NCBI RefSeq assembly: GCF_022662015.1 | Contig: NZ_JAKMCM010000001.1 | Location: 1,086,575-1,150,574, forward strand | Origin: Aestuariivivens sediminicola | Lineage (GTDB): Bacteria; Bacteroidota; Bacteroidia; Flavobacteriales; Flavobacteriaceae | Length of the DNA: 64,000 nucleotides | Direction of reading: 5' to 3' | In this document: positions 39,224 through 48,883 of the stretch, piece after piece | Layout: each line of letters begins with the position of its first letter | Position numbering within the stretch: the stretch's first letter is position 1 | Position numbers and translations under genes: made by a program | Notes under the pieces: generated by a model | Told to the model about the DNA's origin: nothing | The model's database searches: none | The model's input: the letters and a program-made list of their open reading frames with translations, nothing else

Positions 39224-41164
39224 CTATTTGTTTATTTTGAATATATGAAAGGGCAAACTGGGGTGAAGCTCTACAAAACTCCATTCGTTGTACCAATCGT
39301 AATGGCTATCTGTAATCAGGTCGTGCATGTCTAAACGGTGCCCGGCATGAACTTCAAGGGCGTCCAGGGGTACCTGGACAGTTCCTTGTTGGGCGTTGTG
39401 ATCATCCAGGCTTATGATCACCAAAATATGATTGGTTTTAGCATCATTCCATTTATAATAGGCCATGAGGTTGTCGTTGTCGATACGGCAAAACAGTATA
39501 TTGTTCGTTTGCTGTAAAGCTTCATTATGATTTCTAATATAATTTGTTTTGGCGATAATGGTGGTCAGTTTGTTTTCAATGGTCCAGTCGTAATGCGCAA
39601 TCTGGAACTTCTCAGAATTCAGATATTCCTCTTTTCCAAGAAGGGAACTTGATAGCATATATTCGAACACAGGCCCATAAATTCCAATACAGGAACTCAG
39701 TGTGGCGGCAAGAACATAACGCTGCATGTGTTTGGACTCACCGGAACCCTGCAAGTGAAACGGATTGATATCCGGGGTATTAGGCCAAAAATTAGGCTGC
39801 ATATACTCTCGTAGCTCACTCTGGGTTAACTCTTCCATATACTCAATGAGCTCGTGCTTGGTATTTCGCCATGTAAAATAGGTATAGGACTGGGTATATC
39901 CCTGTTTCGCCAATTGCTGCATGACCTTAGGCGCCGTAAAGGCTTCTGCCAGGAAGATCACATTGGGGTGTTTGGCCTTCACTTTGGAAATAATCCAATT
40001 CCAGAAATAGAAGGGCTTGGTGTGGGGGTTGTCGACTCTGAAAATTTCTATACCACAGTCAATCCAATAGAGCAGGATGCTGAGACATTCGTTCCAGAGG
40101 TTTTCATAGTCTTCACTTTCCCAGTATATCGGTAAGATATCCTGATATTTCTTAGGAGGGTTTTCGGCATATTGCACCGTTCCGTCAGGCCGCCATTTAA
40201 ACCATTTCGGGTGCGCCTTAACCCAGGGGTGGTCGGGAGCTGCCTGTAAGGCATAATCCATAGCGATTTCCAGATTATTGTCCTTAGCACGTTGTATGAG
40301 CGCCTTAAAATCGTCTAAGCTCCCAAGTTTGGGGTGAATGTCTTTGTGACCGCCAAACCTGGAACCTATCCCCCAGGTCGATCCCACATCATCCGACTTT
40401 GCCTCCGTGGTGTTGTTTTTACCTTTTCTGTTCACTTCACCAATGGGATGAATGGGAGGCAGATACACCACGTCGAACCCCATATTTTTAATGCGGGGTA
40501 ATATGCGCTCACAATCCTTAAATGTGCCGTGTACCCCTTCTTTTTCTGAAGTTGATCGGGGAAAGAATTCGTACCAGGTACTGAATCTCGCTTTCTTTCT
40601 ATCCACATAGACCTGGTATTCTATGGAGCGATTCTCCAAGAGTTTAATTGGGTTTTGATATAGCAAGGCCTTCAGTCTATCTGAAGTGGCTTCCGTGATG
40701 GCTTCACCATACCGGTTTTCGTCCCTGAAGATCGCATGGAGATGCTCCAGATATACCTTATCCTTTTTTGAAGACACCTTATTTAAAATCTCACTGATGT
40801 ATTCCGCCCCTTCAAGCAATTCAGAAACCACATGCTGGTTGTCTTCAATTTTTCGAATGATGCCATGCCTCCAGTTCAAGGCATAATCTACCCAGGCCTC
40901 GACCTTATAGCTGTAAAACCCTTGTTTTTGCACGGTAAAACTTCCATGCCATTCGTCGTTTACAACAAGGCGCATGCGTGATTCTGTCCAGAATTTGTCA
41001 TCTTCGTGTTTGTAGATAACGGAGGCTCCCAGCACATCATGGCCATCGGCCAGAACATAGGCATTGATGTTTACGATTTCGTTTACAACCCGCTTTATAT
41101 GGTACTGGCCACAATTTACGCTTGGGGAAACATAATCAATAACAACTCTTCTTTGGTCTTGCAT
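39224..41164 (-). CDS. glgE: alpha-1,4-glucan:maltose-1-phosphate maltosyltransferase
   Basis: The 646-residue GH13 subfamily-3 enzyme has an N-terminal beta domain and the markers of GlgE: the nucleophile region EIFRVDNPHTKPF, the acid/base region FLAEAFTAPKVM and the downstream WRNTKHEL. It extends alpha-1,4-glucans by maltose units from maltose 1-phosphate. The gene lies 42 bp after glgC in the operon and forms the core of the GlgE route together with mak, glgB and the GlgM-like enzyme. Confidence 0.94.
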   Translation of the reverse strand: MQDQRRVVIDYVSPSVNCGQYHIKRVVNEIVNINAYVLADGHDVLGASVIYKHEDDKFWTESRMRLVVNDEWHGSFTVQKQGFYSYKVEAWVDYALNWRHGIIRKIEDNQHVVSELLEGAEYISEILNKVSSKKDKVYLEHLHAIFRDENRYGEAITEATSDRLKALLYQNPIKLLENRSIEYQVYVDRKKARFSTWYEFFPRSTSEKEGVHGTFKDCERILPRIKNMGFDVVYLPPIHPIGEVNRKGKNNTTEAKSDDVGSTWGIGSRFGGHKDIHPKLGSLDDFKALIQRAKDNNLEIAMDYALQAAPDHPWVKAHPKWFKWRPDGTVQYAENPPKKYQDILPIYWESEDYENLWNECLSILLYWIDCGIEIFRVDNPHTKPFYFWNWIISKVKAKHPNVIFLAEAFTAPKVMQQLAKQGYTQSYTYFTWRNTKHELIEYMEELTQSELREYMQPNFWPNTPDINPFHLQGSGESKHMQRYVLAATLSSCIGIYGPVFEYMLSSSLLGKEEYLNSEKFQIAHYDWTIENKLTTIIAKTNYIRNHNEALQQTNNILFCRIDNDNLMAYYKWNDAKTNHILVIISLDDHNAQQGTVQVPLDALEVHAGHRLDMHDLITDSHYDWYNEWSFVELHPSLPFHIFKINK

Positions 41165-41206
41165 AATCTCAGGTTGGTTGACAATTTAGATTAATTTTAT
41201 GACGGC

Positions 41207-42472
41207 TTAAATTGTGAATCCTTTTGGAATCACCGCACCTTTTTTAATTACAACAATACCGTCTTTAACAAAATAGGTGTCGGTTTCGGTATCTTCCAGG
41301 TGCGGGCCGCCATTTATTCTCACATCATCTCCAATGCGACAGTTTTTATCGATAATGGCATTCTTTATAAAACAGCGCTCTCCGATACCCATTAAAATAT
41401 CGATATGATCGGATTCAATCTCTGCAAGGGTCTCATAAAAGTCTGAACCCATCATGTAGGTATTTATGATCGTGGATTCGTTGCCTATTCTGGAACGAAT
41501 TCCGATGACTGATTTTTCTATTTTGGCCGCACTTATAATACAGCCCTCCGAAACAACCGCTCTTTCCAATATTGTGCCGGCAATTTTTGTTGTTGGCAAC
41601 ATACGTGCGCGCGTATAGATACGTTTGCTCTTGTCGTATAAATCAAATTTTGGGATGTCGTCAGTGAGTCCCAGATTGGCCTCAAAGAAGGAATCAATAT
41701 TCCCAATGTCGGTCCAATAGCCTTCGTACTGGTAACTCAGGGTCTTGTGTTTTTCAATACTCTGAGGAATGATTTCCTTACCGAAATCGTTCGTGTCGGG
41801 GTTCGACATGAGGTCAATCAACAAATCGCGGTTAAAGACGTAAATACCCATAGAGGCCAGGTAATGTCTACCTTGCCTCTTCATTTCGTCGCTCACTTCT
41901 GATGTCCAGTCCGGCAATAAACTCGAATCCGGTTTTTCTATGAAGGACTGTACAACATTTTGCTCATCCGATTTCATGATGCCGAACTCCGTAGCCTCCT
42001 TGGCATTCACAGGAATGGTGGCAATAGTAATCTCTGCATTGTTAGATTCATGCGCCTGAATCAATAATTCGTAATCCATTTGGTAGAGCTGGTCTCCGGA
42101 TAAGATAAGGGCATAGTCAAAATCATGTCTTAAAAAATGATGCATGCTTTGTCTTACGGCATCCGCTGTACCCTGAAACCAGGTTTTGTTTTGCGGGGTC
42201 TGCTCAGCTGCTAAAACATCGACAAATGCACTGCTAAAAAAACTGAAATGATAGGTGTTTTTAATATGACGATTCAATGAGGCCGAATTAAACTGGGTCA
42301 GCACATACATGCGTTTGATGTCGGAGTTGATACAATTGGATATAGGAATATCTACCAACCGGTATTTACCCGCAATGGGAACCGCAGGCTTCGATCTGTC
42401 TTTAGTTAGGGGATATAATCTCGATCCTTGACCACCACCTAAAATTATAGCTAATACCTTATTGTTAATCAT
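41207..42472 (-). CDS. glgC: glucose-1-phosphate adenylyltransferase
   Basis: The 421-residue enzyme has the nucleotide-binding start AIILGGGQGSRLYPLTKDRSKPAVPIAGKYR (pieces) and the GlgC segment RLVDIPISNCINSDIKRMYVLTQF. The C-terminal third is a left-handed beta helix. It makes ADP-glucose from glucose 1-phosphate and ATP, the first committed step. It lies 33 bp after the glgM-like gene. Confidence 0.94.
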   Translation of the reverse strand: MINNKVLAIILGGGQGSRLYPLTKDRSKPAVPIAGKYRLVDIPISNCINSDIKRMYVLTQFNSASLNRHIKNTYHFSFFSSAFVDVLAAEQTPQNKTWFQGTADAVRQSMHHFLRHDFDYALILSGDQLYQMDYELLIQAHESNNAEITIATIPVNAKEATEFGIMKSDEQNVVQSFIEKPDSSLLPDWTSEVSDEMKRQGRHYLASMGIYVFNRDLLIDLMSNPDTNDFGKEIIPQSIEKHKTLSYQYEGYWTDIGNIDSFFEANLGLTDDIPKFDLYDKSKRIYTRARMLPTTKIAGTILERAVVSEGCIISAAKIEKSVIGIRSRIGNESTIINTYMMGSDFYETLAEIESDHIDILMGIGERCFIKNAIIDKNCRIGDDVRINGGPHLEDTETDTYFVKDGIVVIKKGAVIPKGFTI

Positions 42473-42505
42473 CTTAGAGTTGAATTAAGTTAGTTAATGT
42501 TGTTT

Positions 42506-43708
42506 TTATAATAATGATTTGTACAGTGATTCCACTTGCTTGGCAATGGCCACCCAATCGAAATAATCCTCAACGCGTTTTCTGCCATTTATAGCCATTT
42601 TATGCCGAAGGTTTTCATCCTGAATCAAAGTATTGATGCCCTGTGCCAAATCCCGTGAGAATTTATCCGGGTCTACGGGTTCGAAAGGGGCCTGTTTCTG
42701 TTGTTCCAAGGGAATGAGTAGTCCTGTTTCACCGGGAACAACAACTTCCTTTATACCGCCAACAGCACTGGCCACAACCGCTGTGTTGCAGGCCATGGCC
42801 TCAATATTAATGATACCAAAGGGTTCATAGATGGATGGACAGCAAAAGACATCGGCATGAGAGTACAGCTGAATAATTTCCTTTTTGGTCACCATTTTAT
42901 CAATCCATATCACATTCTGGCGTGTTTTTTTCACCTCATGAACACTATCTTCCATTTCTTTTGCAATCTCAGGCGTATCAGGAGCCCCGGCACATAATAC
43001 AATTTGCGTGTCCGGATCAATATATTTTATGGCATTGACCAGATGGATGATTCCTTTTTGTCTGGTTATTCTGCCTACAAATAGCACATAGGGTTTCGTT
43101 TTATCTACACCATAGGCATCAAGGGTATCAGCGTCTGTGGTCACCACGTACTCCTGCAGGTTTATACCGTTATAAATAACTTTAACCTTATCGGCGTCAA
43201 CATTAAAATAGTTTAGCACGTCGACTTTCGTTTCTTCTGAGACCGCTATAATGGCATCGGCCATTTCAATAGCGGTTTTTTCGACCCAGGAGGAGGCGTC
43301 ATAGCCCCTACCCAGTTGTTCCCTTTTCCAGGGGCGGAGGGGTTCCAAAGAATGTGTTGTAATCACCAGTGGCGTACCATAACACAATTTAGTCAGGATA
43401 CCTGCAAATTGAGCATACCAGGTATGACAATGTACCACATCGGCATCTGTGGGATCCGCATTCATATGGATACAGGTGCTTAGGGTTTGAAGCACGGCTT
43501 TTAATTTTCCATCGGCCTTTTCGAAAACAGGGTTGTCGTAGGGAAAGCCCTTAATATTTAAATTATGACGGCTGTCATCCTGATCCCCAAAACAACGCAC
43601 ATCGACCTCAATGAGTTTTGAAAGTTCTTCTGCCAAATATTCAACATGAACTCCCGCACCTCCATAAACATATGGCGGAAATTCCCTGGTATAAAAAAGT
43701 GCCTTCAT
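42506..43708 (-). CDS. glgM: GT4 glucosyltransferase, GlgM-like (maltose-1-phosphate synthase or glycogen synthase)
   Basis: The 400-residue GT4 enzyme is much more like the actinobacterial GlgA/GlgM group than like the GT5 GlgA of Escherichia coli: the opening TREFPPYVYGGAGVHVEYL, the segment HSLEPLRPWKREQLGRGY, the donor-site part VGRITRQKGIIHLV and the nucleotide-site E-x7-E region YEPFGIINIEAMAC. In mycobacteria this enzyme joins ADP-glucose to glucose 1-phosphate to form maltose 1-phosphate. With glgC and glgE next to it, the same reaction is plausible here, but activity as a glucan synthase cannot be excluded. It is the first gene of the operon. Confidence 0.85.
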   Translation of the reverse strand: MKALFYTREFPPYVYGGAGVHVEYLAEELSKLIEVDVRCFGDQDDSRHNLNIKGFPYDNPVFEKADGKLKAVLQTLSTCIHMNADPTDADVVHCHTWYAQFAGILTKLCYGTPLVITTHSLEPLRPWKREQLGRGYDASSWVEKTAIEMADAIIAVSEETKVDVLNYFNVDADKVKVIYNGINLQEYVVTTDADTLDAYGVDKTKPYVLFVGRITRQKGIIHLVNAIKYIDPDTQIVLCAGAPDTPEIAKEMEDSVHEVKKTRQNVIWIDKMVTKKEIIQLYSHADVFCCPSIYEPFGIINIEAMACNTAVVASAVGGIKEVVVPGETGLLIPLEQQKQAPFEPVDPDKFSRDLAQGINTLIQDENLRHKMAINGRKRVEDYFDWVAIAKQVESLYKSLL

Positions 43709-44162
43709 ATAAAAAAATTAAATTATCTAATGACGCTATCCATCCAGATAATTCATCGGAGCCCATAGAACACCGCTAACAGGCATTACCAATGCGCCCA
43801 AGCTGATCGTAAATGCTATTTAAGAATCATTAAATAAATACCAAAAATCACAAATTTGTTAATAACAATAGCGGTTGAAAATTAAAATTAATGTTTAGGT
43901 GACATTAAATAAACATAATGATAATAAGCGTTTATTGCAGTTTTGGAAACTAAAATTAACTACTATGTGATAAACATACAAAATAATTATTAACAATTTT
44001 GCGGCCTTCCCATTTTTGCGAAAAATGAGGGAAATTTATGTTTGATGAGAATTATTGGTAATAATTTGAGTGATATCGCCAAAAACTTTAAACATATTCA
44101 CAGAAGGCACCCGCTCAGAGTTCTTATCAATTCTAAAACAATGAAACAAGCAGGTAATTCAT
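43709..44162. other. intergenic region upstream of the glg operon
   Basis: This 454-bp gap separates the lepA stop from the start of the glg operon. No gene is visible. It should contain the operon promoter, but I found no perfect TAnnTTTG element; it is rich in short AT runs. Confidence 0.5.
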
Positions 44163-45959
44163 CTAGTCGTTTAGTTTCAATACCGCCATAAAAGCCTGTT
44201 GCGGTATTTCGACATTACCAACCTGGCGCATTCGCTTTTTACCTTTTTTCTGTTTTTCCAATAGCTTGCGCTTACGTGAGATATCTCCGCCATAGCATTT
44301 CGCAGTAACGTCCTTACGTAAGGCTTTTATGGTTTCCCTGGAGATGATTTTTGCACCAATAGCAGCCTGTACCGGGATATCGAATTGCTGTCTTGGGATA
44401 AGTTCTTTCAGCTTTTCACACATCTTTTTGCCGATGTGCTGGGCGTTATCGGCATGGATTAATGCTGAAAGCGCATCTACGGGTTGCGAATTCAATAATA
44501 TATCGACCCGAACCAGTTTAGACGGTCGCAATCCAATGGGATGGTAATCGAAGGACGCGTAACCCTTTGATACCGTTTTTAAACGATCGTAAAAATCGAA
44601 AACAATTTCGGCCAGAGGCATATCAAAATTAAGTTCCACGCGATCCTGTGTCAGATAGGTCTGATTGGTAATCATACCTCTCTTTTCGATACATAAACTC
44701 ATGACGTTCCCCACGAAATCGGCTTTTGTAATGATGGTTGCCTTAATGTAGGGCTCTTCGACCCTGTCCAGTGTTGAGGGATCGGGAAGGTCTGAGGGAT
44801 TGTTTACTATGATGATATCGTCCGGTTCTTTTTTGGTAAACGCATGGTAGGACACATTGGGAACTGTGGTTATCACTGTCATGTCGAATTCGCGTTCCAA
44901 ACGTTCCTGTATGATTTCCATATGGAGCATACCCAAAAACCCGCAACGGAATCCGAAACCTAAAGCGGCTGAACTTTCCGGTTGAAAGACCAATGAGGCA
45001 TCATTAAGCTGTAACTTCTCCATAGAGGCGCGGAGCTCTTCATAGTCTTCGGTATCGACCGGATAAATACCGGCAAACACCATAGGTTTGACATCTTCGA
45101 ATCCTGAAATTGCATTTTTAGTCGGATTTTTGGCATCGGTTATAGTGTCACCAACCTTAACCTCTTTGGCTTCCTTAATCCCTGTTATAACGTAACCGAC
45201 ATCACCGGCCTTAATTTCGTTTTTTGGTATCTGTTTTAATTTGAGGGTGCCCACCTCGTCGGCGAAATAGTTCTTTCCGGTGGCGATAAACTTAATGTGC
45301 TGTCCCTTTCTTATAGATCCGTTTATGACTCTAAAATAGGTTTCAACCCCTCGGAAGGAATTGTAAACAGAATCAAAAATCAAGGCTTGTAAGGGTTCGT
45401 CGGGATTGCCTTTTGGCGCGGGGATACGTTCAATGACGGCTTCCAGCACCTTGTCGACTCCAAACCCGGTTTTACCACTGGCATGAATCACCTCCTCAGG
45501 GCGGCACCCCAGTAAATCGACAATATCATCGGTGACCTCTTCAGGATTGGCACTTGGCAGATCCACTTTGTTCAACACCGGAATGATTTCCAAATCATTT
45601 TCCAAGGCCAGGTAGAGATTAGATATGGTCTGGGCCTGTATGCTTTGTGCGGCATCAACAATAAGTAAGGCGCCTTCACAGGCTGCTATAGACCGCGAAA
45701 CTTCATAACTAAAATCGACATGACCGGGCGTGTCTATGAGGTTTAAAACATAATGTTCGCCTTTGTACACGTAATCCATTTGGATGGCATGCGATTTTAT
45801 GGTAATTCCACGTTCGCGCTCCAAGTCCATACTGTCGAGCAGCTGGTCCTGTTTCTCACGATCGGTCACCGAGCCTGTAAAATCCAGCAAGCGATCTGCC
45901 AGGGTGCTTTTACCATGATCGATATGCGCAATAATGCAAAAGTTCCTAATATGTTTCAT
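44163..45959 (-). CDS. lepA: elongation factor 4 (LepA), back-translocating GTPase
   Basis: The 598-residue form has the G1 motif [10 protein letters not shown]3 DTPGH and G4 NKVD, EF-G-like domains II, III and V, and the lysine-rich LepA C-terminal domain that includes [18 protein letters not shown]. It binds the ribosome and remodels stalled complexes. A longer reading frame begins at 46013, but a TATATTTG promoter element lies at 45988-45995 inside that extension and 598 residues is the usual length, so I chose [16 protein letters not shown] at 45959. It is divergent from dusB. Confidence 0.95.
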   Translation of the reverse strand: MKHIRNFCIIAHIDHGKSTLADRLLDFTGSVTDREKQDQLLDSMDLERERGITIKSHAIQMDYVYKGEHYVLNLIDTPGHVDFSYEVSRSIAACEGALLIVDAAQSIQAQTISNLYLALENDLEIIPVLNKVDLPSANPEEVTDDIVDLLGCRPEEVIHASGKTGFGVDKVLEAVIERIPAPKGNPDEPLQALIFDSVYNSFRGVETYFRVINGSIRKGQHIKFIATGKNYFADEVGTLKLKQIPKNEIKAGDVGYVITGIKEAKEVKVGDTITDAKNPTKNAISGFEDVKPMVFAGIYPVDTEDYEELRASMEKLQLNDASLVFQPESSAALGFGFRCGFLGMLHMEIIQERLEREFDMTVITTVPNVSYHAFTKKEPDDIIIVNNPSDLPDPSTLDRVEEPYIKATIITKADFVGNVMSLCIEKRGMITNQTYLTQDRVELNFDMPLAEIVFDFYDRLKTVSKGYASFDYHPIGLRPSKLVRVDILLNSQPVDALSALIHADNAQHIGKKMCEKLKELIPRQQFDIPVQAAIGAKIISRETIKALRKDVTAKCYGGDISRKRKLLEKQKKGKKRMRQVGNVEIPQQAFMAVLKLND

Positions 45960-45987
45960 AAATGGATCTATCCCTAGATTGAGTTTG

Positions 45988-45995
45988 CAAATATA
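45988..45995 (-). promoter_or_regulatory. lepA promoter -7 element
   Basis: The minus strand reads TATATTTG, a perfect TAnnTTTG. It gives a leader of about 22 nt before 45959 and excludes the upstream in-frame start at 46013. Confidence 0.6.
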
Positions 45996-46058
45996 GCTGA
46001 TTTTTTGTTCCAAGCTGTCAGCTTTTCAATTCCTGAACGGTCTTTTAAAGAAAAACCG

Positions 46059-46066
46059 TAATTTTG
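46059..46066 (+). promoter_or_regulatory. dusB promoter -7 element
   Basis: TAATTTTG matches TAnnTTTG and ends 16 bases before the CTG proposed as dusB start, so the leader is very short. Confidence 0.6.
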
Positions 46067-46082
46067 CGCCAAAATATTTGGA

Positions 46083-47078
46083 CTGGTTAAAATAGACAAC
46101 ATAGAACTGCCGGATTTCCCTTTGCTTCTAGCGCCTATGGAAGACGTAAGCGACCCTCCGTTTCGTGCGCTATGTAAGGAACAGGGCGCCGATGTGGTCT
46201 ACACGGAGTTTGTGTCTAGTGAGGGTTTGATTCGGAATGCTGCGAAAAGTGTCATGAAATTGGACATTTATGAAAAGGAGCGTCCCGTAGGGATACAAAT
46301 ATTTGGGGCCAATTTGGAGAGTATGCTGCGGACCATCGATATCGTGGAGCAGTCCAATCCTGATATTATCGATATTAATTTTGGTTGTCCGGTTAAAAAG
46401 GTGGTGAGTAAAGGCGCAGGAGCAGGTATATTGAAGGACGTATGCCTCATGGAAAAACTGACCGCCGAAATGGTCAAACGAACCAAATTACCCATTACGG
46501 TTAAAACGCGCCTGGGCTGGGACCATAATTCCATCCGGATTGTTGAGGTGGCAGAGCGTCTTCAGGATGTGGGCTGCAAGGCCATTGCCATTCATGGACG
46601 AACCAGGGCACAGATGTATAAGGGTCAGGCGGACTGGAGACCCATAGCTGAAGTAAAAAACAATCCACGCATGCACATTCCGGTGTTTGGAAATGGCGAT
46701 GTAGACTCCCCGGAAAGGGCTATGGAAATGCGAGACACCTATGGACTGGACGGGGCCATGATTGGAAGAGCGAGTATAGGCAATCCCTGGTTTTTCAAAC
46801 AGGTGAAACATTTTTTCAAAACAGGGGAACACCTAGCACCGGTAGCTTTGGAAGAGCGTGTTAATGCAGCACGCAGGCACTTGCAAATGGCTATTGACTG
46901 GAAAGGCGAGACCCTGGGTGTATTTGAAACCCGAAGGCATTATACAAATTACTTTAAGGGTATTCCACACTTTAAAGCATACCGTACCAAAATGGTAACC
47001 AGCGACCGACCTGAGGATGTGTTTGCAACCTTCGATGAGGTCCTTGACAAGTTCGCCGACCATCAATTTATCTCTTAA
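46083..47078 (+). CDS. dusB: tRNA-dihydrouridine synthase B, probable CTG start
   Basis: The 331-residue protein has the Dus signature (LLLAPMEDVSDPPFRAL), the catalytic cysteine in INFGCPVKKVV and the FMN-site segment AIAIHGRTRAQMYKG. It reduces uridines in the tRNA D-loop. The usual flavobacterial start is MVKI-NIELPDFPLLLAP; here the same residues VKIDNIELPDFPLLL are encoded directly after a CTG at 46083, with no ATG, GTG or TTG in frame upstream before the stop at 46059. I chose CTG; a shorter form from TTG at 46122 would lose the conserved N terminus. Confidence 0.85.
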   Translation: MVKIDNIELPDFPLLLAPMEDVSDPPFRALCKEQGADVVYTEFVSSEGLIRNAAKSVMKLDIYEKERPVGIQIFGANLESMLRTIDIVEQSNPDIIDINFGCPVKKVVSKGAGAGILKDVCLMEKLTAEMVKRTKLPITVKTRLGWDHNSIRIVEVAERLQDVGCKAIAIHGRTRAQMYKGQADWRPIAEVKNNPRMHIPVFGNGDVDSPERAMEMRDTYGLDGAMIGRASIGNPWFFKQVKHFFKTGEHLAPVALEERVNAARRHLQMAIDWKGETLGVFETRRHYTNYFKGIPHFKAYRTKMVTSDRPEDVFATFDEVLDKFADHQFIS

Positions 47079-47193
47079 GAAGATTCCAGTGCAAGAGCGA
47101 TAGCAGTGGCTAGCTTTTGTAAAACCACTGTTTTGGTTTTTCAAAACTAATAACGGATAGCGCGGTGAGCCGAAGGCGCACTTGCCCTGATCA

Positions 47194-48411
47194 TCAGAAG
47201 TCCCTAACGAGCTGTTTTGTAATCCTGGCCGATGCTATTCTGGAAGCCAATACACCCAAAACGGTAATGGTGAAAAAGACAATAAAAACATTAATGATTT
47301 TTATGCGCACCGGATAGGGCAATGTGGGTGTTATGAACACTCTGAGTGCCATAGGGCCGTACAACTGGTTCAGGCTGAGAAGCAATCCGAACAGAATGCC
47401 GACAAGCCCTCCAATAATGCTCATCATACTGCCTTGAAAAAAGAAAATTTTGCGAATGTCCTTCACGGTCACGCCTAAATTAAAAAAGGTATTTAAAGAG
47501 GTCTTTTTATCCAGAATCATCATGATGATGGATCCAATGACGTTAAAAAGTGCTATGATGAGTACCAGTGTAAAGATGAGATATACCGCAAGGTTTTCCG
47601 TATTCAACATTTTATACAAGGCGTCGTTGAGTTGTGCCCTGTCCTTAATAACCACTTTACTTCCCAAAACCCCTTGTATTTGGTCTCTGACCACTGCGAT
47701 ATCGGCGCCTTCCCTGAGTTTAAATTCAATGGCTGAAATCTGATTGGGCTCATAATTTAACAGCCGTTGCGCCAGGCTTAACGGGGCAAACACATAGGTG
47801 TCGTTCAGTTTCTCATTGATTGAAAACACCCCAACGTTAACCGCATGGACTGTATTGAAAGCTTTTTCCGCGGAGGTTATCTGACCTTTTCCCGATTTGG
47901 GAACATACATACTTATGGCTTTGTTATAATCTAAAACCCCGAAAGACAGGTTAAACGAAATACCGGAACCCACAACAATCTGGTTTGTTTTATCCTGGAA
48001 CCAGGTCCCCTGTTCCAAAATAGAATCGACCACATTCACCCTGGTAAAATTGTGGTCTACCCCTTTGATATAGGCACTGGGATAGGATTTGTTGTCCGAC
48101 ATGATAAACACGCGTTCCTCAACGATCATGGAATACACATCAACAGCCTCAATCTGGTTGAGACGTGCGGCTTCCTCTTCTGTTAGAAAATAGGATTTGC
48201 CAATGGCAGATGCTGCCTTAAGATCGGGATCTATAACTGTAGAAAATTGAAGGGTGAAGTCCTTTAATCCTGCAAATCCTGAGAGTACAATAAATAAAGC
48301 AGCAGCGCCTAAAATGACTCCAATAAGTGCAATAATGGTGATGATATTGATGGCATTATTACTGCTCTTGGAACGGAGATAGCGTTTGGCTATGTAAAGG
48401 GAGACATTCAA
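47194..48411 (-). CDS. LolC/LolE-like FtsX-domain permease
   Basis: The 405-residue protein has an N-terminal membrane helix (NAINIITIIALIGVILGAAAL), a large periplasmic domain (about 45-270) and three C-terminal membrane helices with the FtsX domain (VYLIFTLVLIIALFNVIGSIIMMI). This is the layout of the lipoprotein-releasing ABC transporter permeases. The matching ATPase is not in the window. It is adjacent to the rbfA stop, so the two genes share a transcript, an order common in Flavobacteriaceae. Confidence 0.88.
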   Translation of the reverse strand: MNVSLYIAKRYLRSKSSNNAINIITIIALIGVILGAAALFIVLSGFAGLKDFTLQFSTVIDPDLKAASAIGKSYFLTEEEAARLNQIEAVDVYSMIVEERVFIMSDNKSYPSAYIKGVDHNFTRVNVVDSILEQGTWFQDKTNQIVVGSGISFNLSFGVLDYNKAISMYVPKSGKGQITSAEKAFNTVHAVNVGVFSINEKLNDTYVFAPLSLAQRLLNYEPNQISAIEFKLREGADIAVVRDQIQGVLGSKVVIKDRAQLNDALYKMLNTENLAVYLIFTLVLIIALFNVIGSIIMMILDKKTSLNTFFNLGVTVKDIRKIFFFQGSMMSIIGGLVGILFGLLLSLNQLYGPMALRVFITPTLPYPVRIKIINVFIVFFTITVLGVLASRIASARITKQLVRDF

Positions 48412-48807
48412 TTATGATTTCTTTCTTTTTTCCAGGAGATCCGGGTTAGTTATAGGGTCTTCCTTTCCTTTAAGGGACTGTTCTATATTGTCTATGTACT
48501 CTAAAGAATCATCAATAAAAAATTCCAGTTGTGGCATACGTCTTAACTGGTGTTTGGTGCGTTGCGCCAATTCATGTCGTATAAATGATCTGTTGGACCT
48601 TATGCCATCAAGTATTTCGGAACCCTTGTTGTTCGGAAAGACACTGACATAGATTTTGGCCTGTGACAAATCGACCGTAACCTTAACCTTAGAAACAGAG
48701 ATCAATACACCTCGCATACCACCATGCGTTGCCGCATGTTGCAATACTTCGGCCAGATCACGCTGCAGTACGGAGGCTATTTTCTTTTGCCTTTGACTTT
48801 CTTCCAT
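48412..48807 (-). CDS. rbfA: ribosome-binding factor A
   Basis: The 131-residue protein has the RbfA features: RQKKIASVLQRDLAEVLQH at the N terminus, the KH-like core VKVTVDLSQAKIYVSVFPNN, and LRRMPQLEFFIDDSLEYIDNIEQ. It helps mature the 30S subunit and 16S rRNA 5' end. A TACTTTTG element lies only five bases upstream of the ATG, so the transcript probably has almost no leader. Confidence 0.95.
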   Translation of the reverse strand: MEESQRQKKIASVLQRDLAEVLQHAATHGGMRGVLISVSKVKVTVDLSQAKIYVSVFPNNKGSEILDGIRSNRSFIRHELAQRTKHQLRRMPQLEFFIDDSLEYIDNIEQSLKGKEDPITNPDLLEKRKKS

Positions 48808-48811
48808 AGTG

Positions 48812-48819
48812 CAAAAGTA
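48812..48819 (-). promoter_or_regulatory. rbfA promoter -7 element
   Basis: The minus strand reads TACTTTTG, ending five bases before the rbfA start codon. A start about seven bases downstream would fall on the ATG, so the mRNA would be leaderless. Confidence 0.55.
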
Positions 48820-48839
48820 AATGATATTTAAAGATTATT

Positions 48840-48847
48840 TACCTTTG
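48840..48847 (+). promoter_or_regulatory. mce promoter -7 element
   Basis: TACCTTTG matches TAnnTTTG and is 37 bases before the mce start codon. It is divergent from and 20 bases away from the rbfA element. Confidence 0.6.
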
Positions 48848-48883
48848 GTATAGAAAATTTAGAACAATTACCCCTGGAATCAA

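Noticed and set aside
33142..43708. The glucan genes as part of a polysaccharide utilisation locus
   Set aside because: No SusC/SusD, no signal peptides, and the enzymes fit intracellular storage metabolism.
45960..46013. N-terminal extension of lepA
   Set aside because: A perfect TATATTTG element is inside it and the usual LepA start fits 45959.
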